NCBI RefSeq assembly: GCF_025685645.1
Contig: NZ_JAGSYF010000001.1
Coordinates: forward strand, 1-64,000
DNA: 64,000 nucleotides
DNA from: Edaphobacter bradus
GTDB lineage: Bacteria > Acidobacteriota > Terriglobia > Terriglobales > Acidobacteriaceae
Direction: 5' to 3'
Part shown: positions 35,831-45,637 of the stretch, in pieces
Layout: every line of letters starts with the position of its first letter
How positions within the stretch are numbered: the stretch's first letter is position 1
Program-made: the position numbers and the translations under genes
Notes under the pieces: generated by a model
Told to the model about the DNA's origin: nothing
The model's input: the letters and a program-made list of their open reading frames with translations, nothing else
Databases searched by the model: none

Positions 35831-36709
35831 TCATTGCTGGCCCGCAGAGACATTCAACGTCATCTGTGTGCCGCTATCCAGGCTGAGGTTCCTGCCCGCC
35901 GCGTCGAGCGAGCCCGAGCTGCTCGCGCTGGTTGCGCTTGAGAGCGTCACGCCCGGCATATTCGCAACGGGGACATGGTCCAGCGCGACGGCAGAGCCTG
36001 CGCTCGCCGCAACATTGCTGCCCACTGCGCTCGTGTCCGCCACGACAGAATTGGCGCCCGACCGCACTGCCCCGCCTACGTCCCCAACCGAATTGGAAGC
36101 GCCGCCAACCACACCGCCAGCCGTGCGGCCAACGCCTCCCAGCAATCCACTGCGGCTTCCGCCACCCGCCGTCGCTCCTCCAGATGACTGAATCGACATA
36201 TCGTCAGCCGTGCTCGCCGTCAAAGCCGTTGGTCGCGCCAACGAGGTCAACGTCGCGTGCACGGGCAGCTCGCGCCCGTCGTGTAACACGGCCCGGTCAA
36301 GGCTGAATGCAAGATGCGAGCTCTTGTCCGCGCTCGACCTTGCATGAGTCTCGGTCACCTTACCCAGCAGCCGCGTACCCTTCGGCAGCTTCGTACCGTC
36401 GATCAGCTTTGCAGTGCTCGTGGTCTTTGCCTCTACTTCATCTCCTACCTTTGCATTTCTGGTGTCAATCTTCTTTGTTAGCTCAGCAGATAGATTCGTA
36501 GCCTGTGAAGCCGAAGCAGAGGCCTGTCCTGCCTGCGCAGCCGCCGTCGTGGCCGCGTTTGCCTCCGCTGCACTGCTTGATTGGACAGCGGCACGGGACA
36601 GCCCAGCATCGGCGTTTGCTGCTGTGCTCGCTGCTCCTGACGCACCTACCGTCTGGGCCTGTAGCGCAATTGAAAAAATTGCAATGGGGAGAACTGAAAG
36701 ATATTTCAT
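35831..36709 (-). CDS. Exported Ala/Ser/Gly-rich protein of unknown function
   Basis: A 292-residue protein with a signal peptide (MKYLSVLPIAIFSIALQAQ) preceded by a GGAGG ribosome binding site. Two low-complexity Ala/Ser regions flank a compact conserved-looking core (LSAELTKKIDTRNAKVGDEV, then KLIDGTKLPKGTRLLGKVTE) that reads like a small beta-barrel. This type of exported, low-complexity protein is common in Acidobacteria. No catalytic residues stand out; a cell-envelope role is plausible but unproven. Confidence 0.8.
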   Translation of the reverse strand: MKYLSVLPIAIFSIALQAQTVGASGAASTAANADAGLSRAAVQSSSAAEANAATTAAAQAGQASASASQATNLSAELTKKIDTRNAKVGDEVEAKTTSTAKLIDGTKLPKGTRLLGKVTETHARSSADKSSHLAFSLDRAVLHDGRELPVHATLTSLARPTALTASTADDMSIQSSGGATAGGGSRSGLLGGVGRTAGGVVGGASNSVGDVGGAVRSGANSVVADTSAVGSNVAASAGSAVALDHVPVANMPGVTLSSATSASSSGSLDAAGRNLSLDSGTQMTLNVSAGQQ

Positions 36710-36921
36710 CGCTGACTGCCTCCGGTGACACTAAATTCGGACTCATGGATTCACGAGCCCAATCCTGCTAACGCAGTAGGACGCAAACTGTTGCGGTGCT
36801 GTTGCTCATTAATTCCCTTGTCAACGCGCTTCTGCGGAACTACATTGAAGACGAACGAGCGCCTGCCACTCGTCCGTCTCCCACCGGCCTACAACATCAA
36901 AGATGTCTTACAGGAGCCGTC

Positions 36922-38118
36922 ATGCACTTGAACGATCTCTCTTCCTGTAGTTCCTTCACGCGCCGTTCTTTCCTTCGCTCTGCCTCTGCTGTGCTCGCCG
37001 TCGGCCCCATCCTCACCGAGGCACACTTCGCCCGCGCCGCCGCCCTCGACGCAGCCGTCCCTGAGTTCTCCATGAAGGGCATCCACCTCGATGCCAACGA
37101 GAACCCCCTCGGCCCGAGCGAAGCCGCACGCAAGGCCATCGCCGACATCATTCCCAACGGCGGACGGTACGCGCCTCCTCTCTACTTCGATCTCATGAAG
37201 CTCTACGCCGAGCAGATGGGAGTCCCCGTCGACCACGTGCAGGTCTACGATGGCTCGAGCGCGCCGCTTCACTTCACCGTGCTCTCCTTCACTTCGCCCA
37301 CACGCAGCTTTGTCTGCGCCAACCCAACCTACGAGGCAGGCCAGCGCGCCGCCGAGATCGCCAAGGCTCCTATCCATGCCGTGTCGCTCGCCAAGGACTA
37401 CTCCCATGACGTCCGCGTCATGGCCAAAGCCGACCCTAACGCCGGGCTCATCTACATCTGCAACCCCAACAACCCCACCGGAACCATCACCAGTAAAGAG
37501 GACATCGACTGGCTGGTCGCCAACAAGCCCGCCAGCGCAGTCATCCTGGTCGATGAGGCCTACATCCATCTCTCCGACGCCACCTCGGCCATTGATCACG
37601 TCAAGGCCGGCAAGGACGTCGTCATCCTCCGCACATTCTCCAAGATCTACGGTATGGCCGGTATCCGCTGCGGCTTCGCCATCGGCCGCCCCGACCTGCT
37701 CAAGAAGCTTATGGACTACGGCAATTCGCCGATGCCTATCACCGGCATGATCGCCGCGCAGGCCAGCCTTATGGACTCCGACCTCGTGACTGCGCGCAAG
37801 AAGCTCATCGCCGACACGCGCAACGACGCCTTTGCCTGGCTCAGGGCCAACAACTACTCGTTCATCCCCTCGCAGACCAACTGCTTCATGATCGACGTCA
37901 AGCGCCCCGGTCCGCAGATTCGCAACCTTATGGCGCAGGACGGAGTTCACATCGGCCGTAGCTGGCCGATCTGGCCGAATTACGTCCGCGTCACCGTCGG
38001 CCTGCCGTCGGAGATGCAGGCCTTCAAGACCTCCTTCAAGAAGGCGATGGACACACCTGCCGCCGCCTTCAACGAGATGCCACCGCTCCGCTCACGCCGC
38101 GACGGCGTGGTCGTATGA
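36922..38118 (+). CDS. Tat-exported HisC-like aminotransferase
   Basis: A 398-residue fold-type I PLP enzyme similar to histidinol-phosphate aminotransferase. ATG at 36922 follows AGGAG. The first 35 residues are a twin-arginine signal (SFTRRSFLRSASAVLAVGPI). Family blocks are LDANENPLGPSE, YICNPNNPTGTIT, ILVDEAYIHLSD and the PLP lysine in RTFSKIYGMAGIRCG. No his genes are nearby, so a role in cytoplasmic histidine synthesis is unlikely; it should be a periplasmic aminotransferase of unknown substrate. The longer frame upstream of 36922 is not supported. Confidence 0.9.
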   Translation: MHLNDLSSCSSFTRRSFLRSASAVLAVGPILTEAHFARAAALDAAVPEFSMKGIHLDANENPLGPSEAARKAIADIIPNGGRYAPPLYFDLMKLYAEQMGVPVDHVQVYDGSSAPLHFTVLSFTSPTRSFVCANPTYEAGQRAAEIAKAPIHAVSLAKDYSHDVRVMAKADPNAGLIYICNPNNPTGTITSKEDIDWLVANKPASAVILVDEAYIHLSDATSAIDHVKAGKDVVILRTFSKIYGMAGIRCGFAIGRPDLLKKLMDYGNSPMPITGMIAAQASLMDSDLVTARKKLIADTRNDAFAWLRANNYSFIPSQTNCFMIDVKRPGPQIRNLMAQDGVHIGRSWPIWPNYVRVTVGLPSEMQAFKTSFKKAMDTPAAAFNEMPPLRSRRDGVVV

Positions 38119-38319
38119 CTTGCTCTGGTAGAAGATAGGAAAAGTCCGGTCTCCTGGTCCTGCACGAGGTCCGTCGCAGCTTTTGCTGCTATCCTTTGAG
38201 AGGACGTGCGTTTGGTTTGATCGCAAAGAGCGTCTTGCGTCCCCCCATCAAGATCCCCCTCAGCCCAGGCTGACGGAGTGCTGTCGCGCGGACGAATCGC
38301 CCAGCAGGAAGGCAATACT

Positions 38320-40362
38320 TTGAGTAACTCAGATTCCCCCACGGCCTGGCAATTGGCCGCAACCCGCCTCGCGCACTGGCATCAGAACGCCCAGCCGCTG
38401 CTGACCCTCGAGGCCCTGCGCGACTGGATCAGCGTCTCTGGCCTCGTTCTCTACGCGCCACGCGCTCAGCAACTCCCCACGCCTGCGCCCAGCTTCGTCG
38501 AGGCCGTTCTGGGAGCAGCAAACGCAGCTCCCACGCTCGCGGAGACAGAAGAGCCGCGCAGCCTCCTCACCCGGCTCATCGCCGAGGGAGCCGTGATTCC
38601 GCTCAGCCTGCTCGGCACGCAGAGCGGAAGCGAAACGCCGGACTTCCTCGTCTCGCCCGCGGCGTTCTCCTTCATCTTCACCCTGCGCGGCGACAAGGCC
38701 TGGAAGCAGCCTCCCGCGACCAGCGGGGCTACAAAGGTCTCGCCGCTGGCTCTCGCTGCCTACAACCTGCTCGCGCAAAAGGTCACGCTCTCGGCTTACG
38801 ACCTTGCCACTGAACTTGGCAAGGAGGTCACTGAGACCGCCGTCCTCCGCGCGCTCACCGAACTCTGGCAGCATCTTCGTGTTCTCCCGGTTCTTCAGCC
38901 CGACGGCGCGGCCACGCTATGGGAGCTCACCACGACGCGCTACACCCGCCAGATTAAAGCCGGAGCCAACGCCGGACAGCCTACCGCGCTCTCCGCGCTC
39001 ATCTCTCTCTACCTCGGCCAGGCGATTCTTCCTACAGAAGAAGAAGTTGAGACCTTCCTCTCGCCTCTCACTGCACGTTCTCGCATCCGCGAGGTCGTCC
39101 ACGCGCTGGTCGCCGCGCGCCAACTCGAAACGATTGTGATCGAGGGCAAGACCGCTCTCCACATCACAGGCGAACTCCCGACATTCGAACCGGTCGCAGT
39201 TCTGGCGCCTGAAGAGGCCGAGTCTGCTATCGTCGCCACAACTGAGGAAGAAGTGCCGCAGAGTCCGCGTATCGGCAAGTTCGTTCCGAAGCCACGTCGC
39301 GATCAGGGCGGATTCGCGTCGCGCCCAGCGGCTCGATCCTTCGATCGCACAGACCGCGAGCGCCGGCCTTTCCGGCGCGAAGCGAAGCCCGATTACACCA
39401 AACCGTGGGACGAAGAGAAGACTAGGCGAGCAGCTCGCCCGTTCAATCCAACCGATTCAGAAGGTATAGGAACGGAGAGTTCGGATCGCCCGCGCAGGTT
39501 CGATCGCCCAGCCAAGCCATACGGTTCGCGCCCCTCGTTCGGATCGAAAGCCGCAGGAAAATTTGGCGGCAAGCCGTCGTTCCGCCGCGACGACAGAGAG
39601 AGCGAATCCGGCGAGCGCAAGCCCTTCAAGAAGCCGTTTTCCAGCCGCGAAGGTTCCCCGCGCAAGCGTGAAGACTTCGGTCAGTCACGTCCTCCCCGCC
39701 GTGATTTCGGAGAGTCGCGCCCGCCGCGCCGCGACTTCAGTGAATCACGTCCTCCCCGGCGGGACTTTGGAGAGTCGCGTCCGCCGCGCCGCGACTTTGG
39801 TGAGTCACGTCCTCCTCGGCGGGACTTTGGAGAGTCGCGTCCGCCTCGCCGCGACTTTGGTGAGTCACGTCCTCCTCGGCGGGACTTTGGAGAGTCGCGT
39901 CCGCCCCGTCGTGACTTCGGTGGCTCGAAGCCTGCCTTCTCGCCCCGCCGTGGCGAGCGGCAGGAGTTTGGTCCTCGCTCGGATCGTCCGGCTCGCAAAT
40001 TTGCTCCTCGTGGCAAGGACATTGATCGCGCGCCCTCAGGCGAGGCGTCGGAGCGCCCGACACGTTTTGCGGCTCAAGGTGATTCGGAAGCTCCACGCCG
40101 CAGCTTCGGCGCGAAGAAGCCCTTCGCAAAATCCGGCGGCGGCTTCGCCGGCAAGCCGAAGAGCTTTGGCGGCAAGAAGAAGTTTGGAGAAAAGGGCAAG
40201 CCGGGGTTTTCCTCAGCGAAGCCGTATGGTAAAAAGCCATTCGGCAAGTCCGGAGGTAAGTCTGCTCCCGGGAGCGACAAGCCTGCAGGCAAGTCCGGTC
40301 CGTTCCAGAAGTTCATGGGCGAGAAGAAACCCTTTGCCAAGCGCAAGCCGAGACCTGAATGA
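38320..40362 (+). CDS. Large basic protein with tandem [10 protein letters not shown] repeats
   Basis: A protein of about 680 residues that I do not recognise. Its first 300 residues are alpha-helical and folded-looking, with winged-helix-like segments. The remainder is a strongly basic, disordered region rich in Arg, Lys, Gly, Phe and Pro. Within it are eight perfect-register copies of SRPPRRDF(G/S)E (39685-39924) and later [13 protein letters not shown] units. This composition is typical of RNA-binding tails. The TTG at 38320 follows AGGAAGG; a GTG at 38278 is the alternative. Its stop overlaps the cmk start (ATGA), so the two are co-translated. Confidence 0.8.
   Translation: MSNSDSPTAWQLAATRLAHWHQNAQPLLTLEALRDWISVSGLVLYAPRAQQLPTPAPSFVEAVLGAANAAPTLAETEEPRSLLTRLIAEGAVIPLSLLGTQSGSETPDFLVSPAAFSFIFTLRGDKAWKQPPATSGATKVSPLALAAYNLLAQKVTLSAYDLATELGKEVTETAVLRALTELWQHLRVLPVLQPDGAATLWELTTTRYTRQIKAGANAGQPTALSALISLYLGQAILPTEEEVETFLSPLTARSRIREVVHALVAARQLETIVIEGKTALHITGELPTFEPVAVLAPEEAESAIVATTEEEVPQSPRIGKFVPKPRRDQGGFASRPAARSFDRTDRERRPFRREAKPDYTKPWDEEKTRRAARPFNPTDSEGIGTESSDRPRRFDRPAKPYGSRPSFGSKAAGKFGGKPSFRRDDRESESGERKPFKKPFSSREGSPRKREDFGQSRPPRRDFGESRPPRRDFSESRPPRRDFGESRPPRRDFGESRPPRRDFGESRPPRRDFGESRPPRRDFGESRPPRRDFGGSKPAFSPRRGERQEFGPRSDRPARKFAPRGKDIDRAPSGEASERPTRFAAQGDSEAPRRSFGAKKPFAKSGGGFAGKPKSFGGKKKFGEKGKPGFSSAKPYGKKPFGKSGGKSAPGSDKPAGKSGPFQKFMGEKKPFAKRKPRPE
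39685..39924 (+). repeat. Eight 30-bp in-frame tandem repeats (60-bp higher-order period)
   Basis: Eight 30-bp units encode [14 protein letters not shown] decapeptides. They alternate between a TCACGTCCTCC-type and a TCGCGTCCGCC-type unit, giving a 60-bp super-repeat whose later copies are nearly identical. This shows that recent copying happened in 60-bp steps. Confidence 0.95.
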
Positions 40363-41111
40363 CCTCAACGCCGCAAGCCTCACCGACAGCTAACACGAAG
40401 CGCCAGCGTCCCGTAATTGCAATCGACGGCCCTGCGGGCGCAGGCAAGAGCACGCTCGCCGCTCATCTTGCACGCCGCTTCGGATTCCTGAACCTCGAAA
40501 CCGGCGCGATGTACCGCGCGCTCGCTCTCAAGGCCATCGAGAGCGATCTCTCGTTTGACGATGAAGCGCCTTTGCTTGATCTCGCAGCATACACGCGAAT
40601 CTCGCTTGAGCCGCAGTTCGAGGGCAATCGCGTCGTGCTCGATGGCATCGACGTCTCGCGCCGCGTGCGCGACTCCGACGTGACTGAGGCGGCCTCCCGC
40701 GTCTCTGTCCATCCGCATCTTCGCGCCTGGATGGTCGAACAGCAGCGAGCACTCGGCGCCGCCGGCGGGGTAGTTATGGAGGGCCGTGACATCGGGACCG
40801 CTGTCTTCCCCGATGCCGAGGTCAAGATCTTCCTCGACGCTTCGCCCGAGGTTCGTGGCGACCGCCGCTATCGCCAGGTTATTTCACCATCGAACGCTCT
40901 GGAGAGGCCGGCTATGCAACGAACTCCAGGGGCTGAGGCGGCTCAGCAGGCAATTCTTCGTGATCTGAAAGAGCGCGACGAACGGGACCGCAACCGTGTC
41001 GAATCGCCCCTCAAGCCGGCACCGGACGCCGTTGTCCTCGATTCGACCACGATGACTTTGGAGGAGGTTCTCGCCCGTGCCGAGGAGATCGTCCGTTCGC
41101 ATCTTGCATAG
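40359..41111 (+). CDS. cmk: Cytidylate kinase
   Basis: A 250-residue CMP/dCMP kinase. The P-loop GPAGAGKST is at residues 24-32 ([20 protein letters not shown]), followed by the CMP-binding [15 protein letters not shown]. The later blocks are [26 protein letters not shown] and [10 protein letters not shown]. It supplies CDP for nucleic acid and lipid precursor synthesis. The ATG overlaps the preceding stop as ATGA. A weak hairpin without a U-tract follows at 41119-41148. Confidence 0.96.
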   Translation: MTSTPQASPTANTKRQRPVIAIDGPAGAGKSTLAAHLARRFGFLNLETGAMYRALALKAIESDLSFDDEAPLLDLAAYTRISLEPQFEGNRVVLDGIDVSRRVRDSDVTEAASRVSVHPHLRAWMVEQQRALGAAGGVVMEGRDIGTAVFPDAEVKIFLDASPEVRGDRRYRQVISPSNALERPAMQRTPGAEAAQQAILRDLKERDERDRNRVESPLKPAPDAVVLDSTTMTLEEVLARAEEIVRSHLA

Positions 41112-41376
41112 CGTGGAGGCATAGCGTGGGAAAGATATTCCCCTATGCGGCTCGCCAGAGGCCGAAGTGCCCTCAAACCCTTTACTATCAAGTTAACTTT
41201 GGGTCGGAATTGCAACATAAACAGTGCAAATCAAAAGATTTCTGAAAAAACTTGCCGGTTATGCTAACCTTCACACATCGTTTGAAACAGATTGGTTTTC
41301 TGCAACGCTCGGCATATGCGAAACCCCGATTTGGATCTAGCGGCAATCTCAGCAGTAAACGAGGAAAAGAAACATC

Positions 41377-41577
41377 ATGGAACAGGGAACGGTAAAGTGG
41401 TTTAACGATGCCAAGGGGTTTGGCTTTATCAGCCGCCAGAACGGCGAGGATGTGTTTGTGCATTACTCGGCGATCAACTCGAGCGGCTTCAAGAGCCTCC
41501 AGGAAGGCCAGGCAGTTCAATTCAACGTGGTCAAGGGACCTAAGGGCTGGCAGGCGTCCGACGTTCAGCCTCTGTAA
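41377..41577 (+). CDS. Cold-shock domain protein
   Basis: A 66-residue single-domain cold-shock protein (nucleic-acid chaperone). Both RNP motifs are visible: KGFGFIS (residues 14-20) and DVFVHYS (26-32). It is preceded by 265 non-coding bases, including an AT-rich stretch with a TATGCT -10-like element at 41260-41265. A long, cold-regulated 5' leader is therefore plausible but not demonstrated. A terminator follows. Confidence 0.96.
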   Translation: MEQGTVKWFNDAKGFGFISRQNGEDVFVHYSAINSSGFKSLQEGQAVQFNVVKGPKGWQASDVQPL

Positions 41578-41651
41578 GTTCCAGTCAACCGTCAGTTTCC
41601 TCTGAAGTTCTGTTTTATTTCAAATTTTCGAGGCTAGCTCGACCTAAGTTC

Positions 41652-41690
41652 GAGCAAAGGGACGGCTTCCGTCCCTTTGCTCATTTAAGC
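41652..41690 (+). terminator. Terminator after the cold-shock gene
   Basis: A perfect 14-bp stem GAGCAAAGGGACGG (41652-41665) pairs with 41669-41682 around a three-base loop. ATTTAAG follows. It lies between the cold-shock gene and the convergent sucA. Confidence 0.8.
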
Positions 41691-41760
41691 CATTATTTTG
41701 ACGTGTTACCAGCGGAGAGAGTTTTCGCCGATTACCAACCCGAGCCATCGGCGATCTGAT

Positions 41761-44253
41761 TTAGTCGTCGGAGCCGGCTGTACCGAGTGCGACGTCGATC
41801 AGGGTCTTCTCCTCGATATCGTGTGCCTTGGCCGAGCCGGTGGCAGGGGTCGCGCTGGCGCTGCGTTTGACGCTTAGCACAGCGCGGTCGCGGGCGACAC
41901 GGCGGAGAAGCGGCATCACGTAGAAGAAAGCGCCCATGTTGGCCGGCTCTTCCTGGACCCAGACGATTTCCTCGGCGTTGGGATGCTGGTCGAGCGCGGC
42001 CTGCAGCTCCTCTTCGGGCCACGGATACATCTGCTCGAGAAAGATGATGCCGACGCTCTTGTCCTTGCGCTTTTCGCGTTCGACGCGGAGATTGTGGCCG
42101 ATCTTGCCGCTGCAGACCAGCAGACGGCGAGGGTTCTCAACCTCGTTGTCGGGAAGCACGTTCAGGAAGCGGTCGCGCCCGAAGTCAGCGAGCGTTGATG
42201 AGGCGTCGGGGTGGCGCAGCATGCTCTTCGGCGTAAAGACGATGAGTGGCTTGCGCCATGAACGCATCGCCTGACGGCGCAGCAGGTGGAAGTACTGCGC
42301 GGCGTTCGACGGCTGGCAGATCTGGATGTTGTCGTTGGCCGCGAGTTGCAGGTAGCGCTCGATGCGCGCGCTCGAGTGCTCCGGGCCCTGGCCCTCGTAG
42401 CCGTGCGGAAGCAGCAGGACGACGCCGGAGAGCAGGCCCCATTTTGCCTCGCTGGCGGCGATGAACTGGTCGATGATGATCTGCGCGCCGTTGGCGAAGT
42501 CGCCGAACTGCGCCTCCCAGAGCACAAGGGCCTCGGGATAGTCGCGCGAGAAGCCGTACTCAAAGCCGAGAACGGCGGCCTCGGAGAGCAGGGAGTTGTA
42601 GACCTCAAACCGTGCCTGATCTTTGGTGAGGTGCGAGAGAGGCATGTAGCGGAGCTCAGTCTCGGTGTCGACCATGACGGCGTGGCGCTGGTTGAAGGTT
42701 CCGCGCTGCGAGTCCTGGCCGGTTAGGCGCACCAGAGTCCCGGCTTCGAGCAGGGAGGCGAAGGCGACGAGCTCAGCCATGCCGTAGTCGAAGGGTCGCT
42801 TGCCCTCGCCCATCTCGAGGCGTTGCTCGAGGAGCTTCTTCACCTTGGGATGAATGTGGAAGCCCTCAGGGTAAGCAGTGAGACGCTTCGTGAGTTCGAG
42901 GACGCGTTCAGCGGAGAGGCCGGTTGTGACCTCATCGGTGGGGTCGAACTCGCCGCCCTTATAGGCATCCCAGTAGCTGGGCAGCTCGTGAAGTTTCGGC
43001 TTGTGGTCTGCCTTGGTGGCAGCCTTCTGGTCGTCGAGCAGTTCCTTCTGGACATCCTGCGCCTCTTCGGTGGGATCGACACCGATGCTCTTCGCGTAGA
43101 GCTGGTAGAGCGGCGGGCGGTCTTTGATGACGGCGTAGCGGCGCGGCTGCGTGACGGTCGGGTCGTCGACCTCGCTGTGTCCGTGGCGGCGATAGCCGAC
43201 GAGATCGACGACGATGTCGGAGTGGAAGCGCTGGCGATATGCGGTGGCGATGGCGGCGACGCGGACGACGGCATCGGGATCTTCGGCGTTGACGTGGAAG
43301 ATCGGGATGGGAAGCCGCTTGGCGATGTCGGTAGAGAAACGCGAGGAGTTGGACTCTTCGGGGATCGCGGTGAATCCGAGAAGGTTGTTGACGATCACGT
43401 GAATCGTTCCGCCGACGTTGTAACCGTGCAGGGTTGCCATGTTAAGCGTCTCGGCGAGGACGCCTTGGCCGGCGAAGGCCGCGTCGCCGTGGATGATGAG
43501 CGGAAGGATGGCCCGCTTGCCTCCCTTGCCGATGCGCTCCTGCTTGGCGCGCGTGCGGCCGAGCACAACGGGATCGATGGCTTCGAGGTGGCTCGGGTTC
43601 GAGGCTAGATGGATGTTGATGACCTTGCCGTCGGGCGAGGTGTAGTCGCCGGTTGCGCCGACGTGATACTTCACATCGCCGCCGCCCATGGTGCTGCGCG
43701 GATCGACGTCTTCGAACTTGGTGAAGATCTCAGAGGGCGCGCGACCGACGGTGTTGGTCATCACGTTGAGCCGGCCGCGATGGCTCATCGCGATCATCAT
43801 CTTTTCGACGCCGAGTCCGGAGCTGACTTCGAGCACGCGGTCGAGAAAGGGGATCAGCGCTGTGAGTCCTTCGAGCGAGAAGCGCTTGGTACCTAGGTAG
43901 CGCGACTGGATCACCTGCTCGAAGAGATCGGCATGGATGAGCTGCGTGAGGATGTGCTTCTGATTCTCCTTCGCGGGCTGGCGCTCCATCTGCTCTTCGA
44001 GCCACTGGCGCTGCTCGGGACTGGCGATGTGCATGAACTCTGCGGCGATGGTTCCGCAGTAGTAGCTGCGCGCTTCGGCGGCCAGTTCGCCTTCAGGCGT
44101 GGGCGTGGGAAACGGCTCGGGCGGAAGGTACTGGCCAAGCGGATCAAGTGAGGCCTGCAGGTATCCCCAGCGGCGAAAGATATCGAAGATGACTTCACGT
44201 TCATTTTGTTCAACTGCGGTTGCCTGCTGGAGCGGCTCTGCCTTTGTAGCCAT
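41761..44253 (-). CDS. sucA: 2-oxoglutarate dehydrogenase E1 component
   Basis: An 830-residue thiamine-diphosphate-dependent E1 enzyme that decarboxylates 2-oxoglutarate in the TCA cycle. Signatures are KRFSLEGLTALIPFLD, MSHRGRLNVM, the ThDP-binding IIHGDAAFAGQGVLAETLN and GYRRHGHSEVDDP. The C-terminal transketolase domain is also present (GQDSQRGTFNQRHAV, LLPHGYEGQGPEHSSARIER). The N-terminal motif that binds E2 in proteobacteria is only partly present. AGAGGAAGAA precedes the ATG. sucB is not adjacent. Confidence 0.96.
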   Translation of the reverse strand: MATKAEPLQQATAVEQNEREVIFDIFRRWGYLQASLDPLGQYLPPEPFPTPTPEGELAAEARSYYCGTIAAEFMHIASPEQRQWLEEQMERQPAKENQKHILTQLIHADLFEQVIQSRYLGTKRFSLEGLTALIPFLDRVLEVSSGLGVEKMMIAMSHRGRLNVMTNTVGRAPSEIFTKFEDVDPRSTMGGGDVKYHVGATGDYTSPDGKVINIHLASNPSHLEAIDPVVLGRTRAKQERIGKGGKRAILPLIIHGDAAFAGQGVLAETLNMATLHGYNVGGTIHVIVNNLLGFTAIPEESNSSRFSTDIAKRLPIPIFHVNAEDPDAVVRVAAIATAYRQRFHSDIVVDLVGYRRHGHSEVDDPTVTQPRRYAVIKDRPPLYQLYAKSIGVDPTEEAQDVQKELLDDQKAATKADHKPKLHELPSYWDAYKGGEFDPTDEVTTGLSAERVLELTKRLTAYPEGFHIHPKVKKLLEQRLEMGEGKRPFDYGMAELVAFASLLEAGTLVRLTGQDSQRGTFNQRHAVMVDTETELRYMPLSHLTKDQARFEVYNSLLSEAAVLGFEYGFSRDYPEALVLWEAQFGDFANGAQIIIDQFIAASEAKWGLLSGVVLLLPHGYEGQGPEHSSARIERYLQLAANDNIQICQPSNAAQYFHLLRRQAMRSWRKPLIVFTPKSMLRHPDASSTLADFGRDRFLNVLPDNEVENPRRLLVCSGKIGHNLRVEREKRKDKSVGIIFLEQMYPWPEEELQAALDQHPNAEEIVWVQEEPANMGAFFYVMPLLRRVARDRAVLSVKRSASATPATGSAKAHDIEEKTLIDVALGTAGSDD

Positions 44254-44588
44254 TTCTTCCTCTATGTGCGAACAGTCATTGGTTCGCGGTCTGAATTACA
44301 ACGGTCTTCGCGCTGATCTTCGCGATCCGATGCGTCACTTTTTATGCTAGACCTTTCGGAGTCATGTGGCATCCCCTACGTAGCGCAGGGCGCCGATTAT
44401 CGGCTGCATGTTCCTCGATCGCCATCGGCTGCCAGGAAGAAGGCATTTCGCGCAATCGCGCAAGATATTCCATGATAGCGGCTTAGGGGCCGGCTCCGGC
44501 TAAGCCAGGACTTCGCTGCGGGTAAGAGATTCGGAAGCCATGGCGAGCATCTGGGTGAAGATGAGGCTCCGGCTTCTATAGTTGAGGC
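44254..44588. other. 335-base divergent promoter region, no gene seen
   Basis: This gap separates the divergent sucA and the exported 319-residue protein and must hold both promoters. I see short inverted repeats (for example GCGCAATCGCGC near 44452) and two imperfect copies of an ATCGGCTGC-type motif, but no hexamer pair good enough to call a promoter and no gene. Confidence 0.45.
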
Positions 44589-45548
44589 ATGACAGTTACG
44601 CGGGGCAGGTTTCCGTGGCGGCTTGTGGGGATGATGGTCGCCTTGCTGGCGGGCACCCTGGCGTGGGGGCAGACGCCCGAAAGTGGACAAGCGGCGGGTG
44701 AGGCTGCGGGGCAGAGTCTACCGGCGGGAAGCGAGGAGCGTCCGCTGCCGGATGTGGCTGCGCTGATGCATGCTGTCGAGACGAATCAGAGGACTTCGGA
44801 GGCGGTGCTGAAGGACTACCTGTATCGCGAGGTGGTGACGGAGGAGAAGGACGACAGTCACGGTGCGGCGAAGAAGACGCAGTCGAATGAGTACGACATC
44901 TTCTGGCTGAACGGAGTCCAGGTGCACAAGCTGGTGAAGAAGGATGGCAAGGAGCTGACGGCCGAGGAGCAGAAGAAACAGGATGAGGAGATCGACAAGC
45001 AGGTCGCCAAGGCAAAGGAGAGGCGGAGCAAGGCCGATGCCAAGGGAGAGGAGACGGACTCGCACGGGAATGAGGAGGTGACGGTGTCGAGGCTGCTGAC
45101 GCTGGGAAGCTTTTCGAATCCGCGGCGGGTGACGATGGATGGGCGCGACACGATTACGGTGGATTTTGTGGGCGATCCGAAGGCGAAGACGCGGAACAGG
45201 ACGGAAGAGTTGATCCGCGACCTGGCGGGGACGGTGTGGATCGATGAGCAGGACCGCACGATTGCGAGGGTCGAAGGACGGTTTGAGAAGGCGTTCAAGA
45301 TTGGTGCGGGCATGCTGGTGAACATCAAGCAGGGGACGACTTTTTCTTTCGAGCAGAAGAAGGTGAATGGCGAGGCATGGCTGCCGGTGCGCTGGGATGG
45401 CGAAGGAGCGGTGCGGGCGATGCTGTTCTTCAACTTCAACGGAAAGGTCCGCGGGGTGGACTCGGACTACAGGAAGTTCAAGGCGACGGCGACGATTCTG
45501 CCAGGGATTGGCAAGGTGGAACCGGGGGAAGAGGCTTTACCGCAGTAA
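44589..45548 (+). CDS. Exported protein of unknown function
   Basis: A 319-residue protein with a signal peptide (RLVGMMVALLAGTLAWGQ). A charged, helical middle (about residues 115-160, Lys/Glu/Asp-rich, possibly coiled coil) is followed by a beta-rich C-terminal half (VTMDGRDTITVDFVGDPKAK, then TVWIDEQDRTIARVEGRFEK). The latter resembles lipoprotein-binding LolA/LppX-like folds; that comparison is by feel only. Similar proteins occur widely in Acidobacteria. It precedes the decayed porin. Confidence 0.8.
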   Translation: MTVTRGRFPWRLVGMMVALLAGTLAWGQTPESGQAAGEAAGQSLPAGSEERPLPDVAALMHAVETNQRTSEAVLKDYLYREVVTEEKDDSHGAAKKTQSNEYDIFWLNGVQVHKLVKKDGKELTAEEQKKQDEEIDKQVAKAKERRSKADAKGEETDSHGNEEVTVSRLLTLGSFSNPRRVTMDGRDTITVDFVGDPKAKTRNRTEELIRDLAGTVWIDEQDRTIARVEGRFEKAFKIGAGMLVNIKQGTTFSFEQKKVNGEAWLPVRWDGEGAVRAMLFFNFNGKVRGVDSDYRKFKATATILPGIGKVEPGEEALPQ

Positions 45549-45637
45549 TCAGTAGGACGAGAATACAAAACCGGAATCGGTCTTTACGGCTCTCACGGGA
45601 AGTGTGGTTGTCTTTCTGAGAAATCTGCGAGGTTGTC

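Noticed and set aside
39685..39924. Regular 30/60-bp repeats resembling a CRISPR array
   Set aside because: There are no unique spacers; the units are contiguous, in frame, and encode a decapeptide repeat inside a protein.
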